A stretch of 64,000 nt of DNA from Rhodococcus jostii NBRC 16295 (GTDB taxonomy: Bacteria; Actinomycetota; Actinomycetes; Mycobacteriales; Mycobacteriaceae): assembly GCF_001894825.1 (NCBI RefSeq), contig NZ_BCWY01000019.1, positions 1 through 64,000 on the forward strand, given 5' to 3'. Below, in pieces: positions 62,829 to 64,000 of the stretch (within the stretch, counting starts at the first letter, position 1; the number at the start of each line of letters is the position of its first letter). The notes under the pieces were generated by a model. It worked only from the letters and a program-made list of their open reading frames with translations, was not told the DNA's origin and searched no databases. Made by a program: the position numbers and the translations under genes.

Positions 62829-64000
<1,172 letters not shown>

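Overview
The window reads as chromosome of a high-GC mycolic-acid actinomycete, most likely a Rhodococcus close to R. jostii or R. opacus. The genus call is inference. It rests on the GC-rich codon use, the mce operon with mas genes, an MmpL transporter, actinobacterial RpoB/RpoC/RpsL/RpsG/FusA/Tuf proteins, DUF3558 lipoproteins and many acyl-CoA genes. No rRNA, tRNA, CRISPR array, insertion sequence or prophage was seen.

Layout. 1-8424: 3' part of an mce operon (mceA cut by the left edge, then mceB-F with overlapping stops and starts) plus two Mce-associated membrane genes; this is a lipid importer. 8588-10792 (-): an MmpL/RND transporter, divergent from rpoB. 11179-18741: rpoB-rpoC with a sigma-A-like promoter and a strong terminator. 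18892-41337: a mosaic of small units: M23 lipoprotein, SixA phosphatase, aldo/keto reductase with XRE regulator, acyl-ACP thioesterase, fprB, quinone oxidoreductase, MarR plus DHA2 efflux pump, LLM oxidoreductase-MarR-pirin, threonine dehydratase, TetR plus thioesterase, class III adenylyl cyclase, TetR plus FAD monooxygenase with two clear operators, aminopeptidase N, EamA exporter and a crotonase. 41395-52297: an acyl-CoA catabolic cluster like acyclic-terpene (atu) and leucine (liu) loci: divergent SDR, TIGR03084 protein, AtuA-like protein, two acyl-CoA dehydrogenases, both subunits of a biotin-dependent acyl-CoA carboxylase, a LiuC/AtuE-like hydratase and a TetR regulator. 52336-53411: two DUF3558 lipoproteins. 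53774-58160: rpsL-rpsG-fusA-tuf with promoter and terminator. 58231-61028 (-): YciI and a five-gene Asp23/Gls24 envelope-stress cluster that includes a 59-residue membrane protein. 61217-62256: an orphan pair of Mas-like proteins divergent from the Asp23 cluster. 62268-64000: an HNH-like protein and an acyl-CoA dehydrogenase cut by the right edge.

How it fits together. Two housekeeping islands (RNA polymerase; translation) bracket about 35 kb of accessory lipid, redox and efflux functions. The recurring theme is envelope and lipid traffic: Mce import, MmpL export, Mas proteins, Asp23 proteins and fatty-acyl-CoA oxidation.

Below gene level, several starts have a TANNNT-like -10 exactly six bases upstream, implying leaderless mRNAs. 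Three genes end in short tandem duplications of their own 3' ends. A 20-base repeat is inserted in-frame, in two different reading frames, in two neighbouring genes of the atu-like operon. Two palindromic repeat types lie between or across gene ends.
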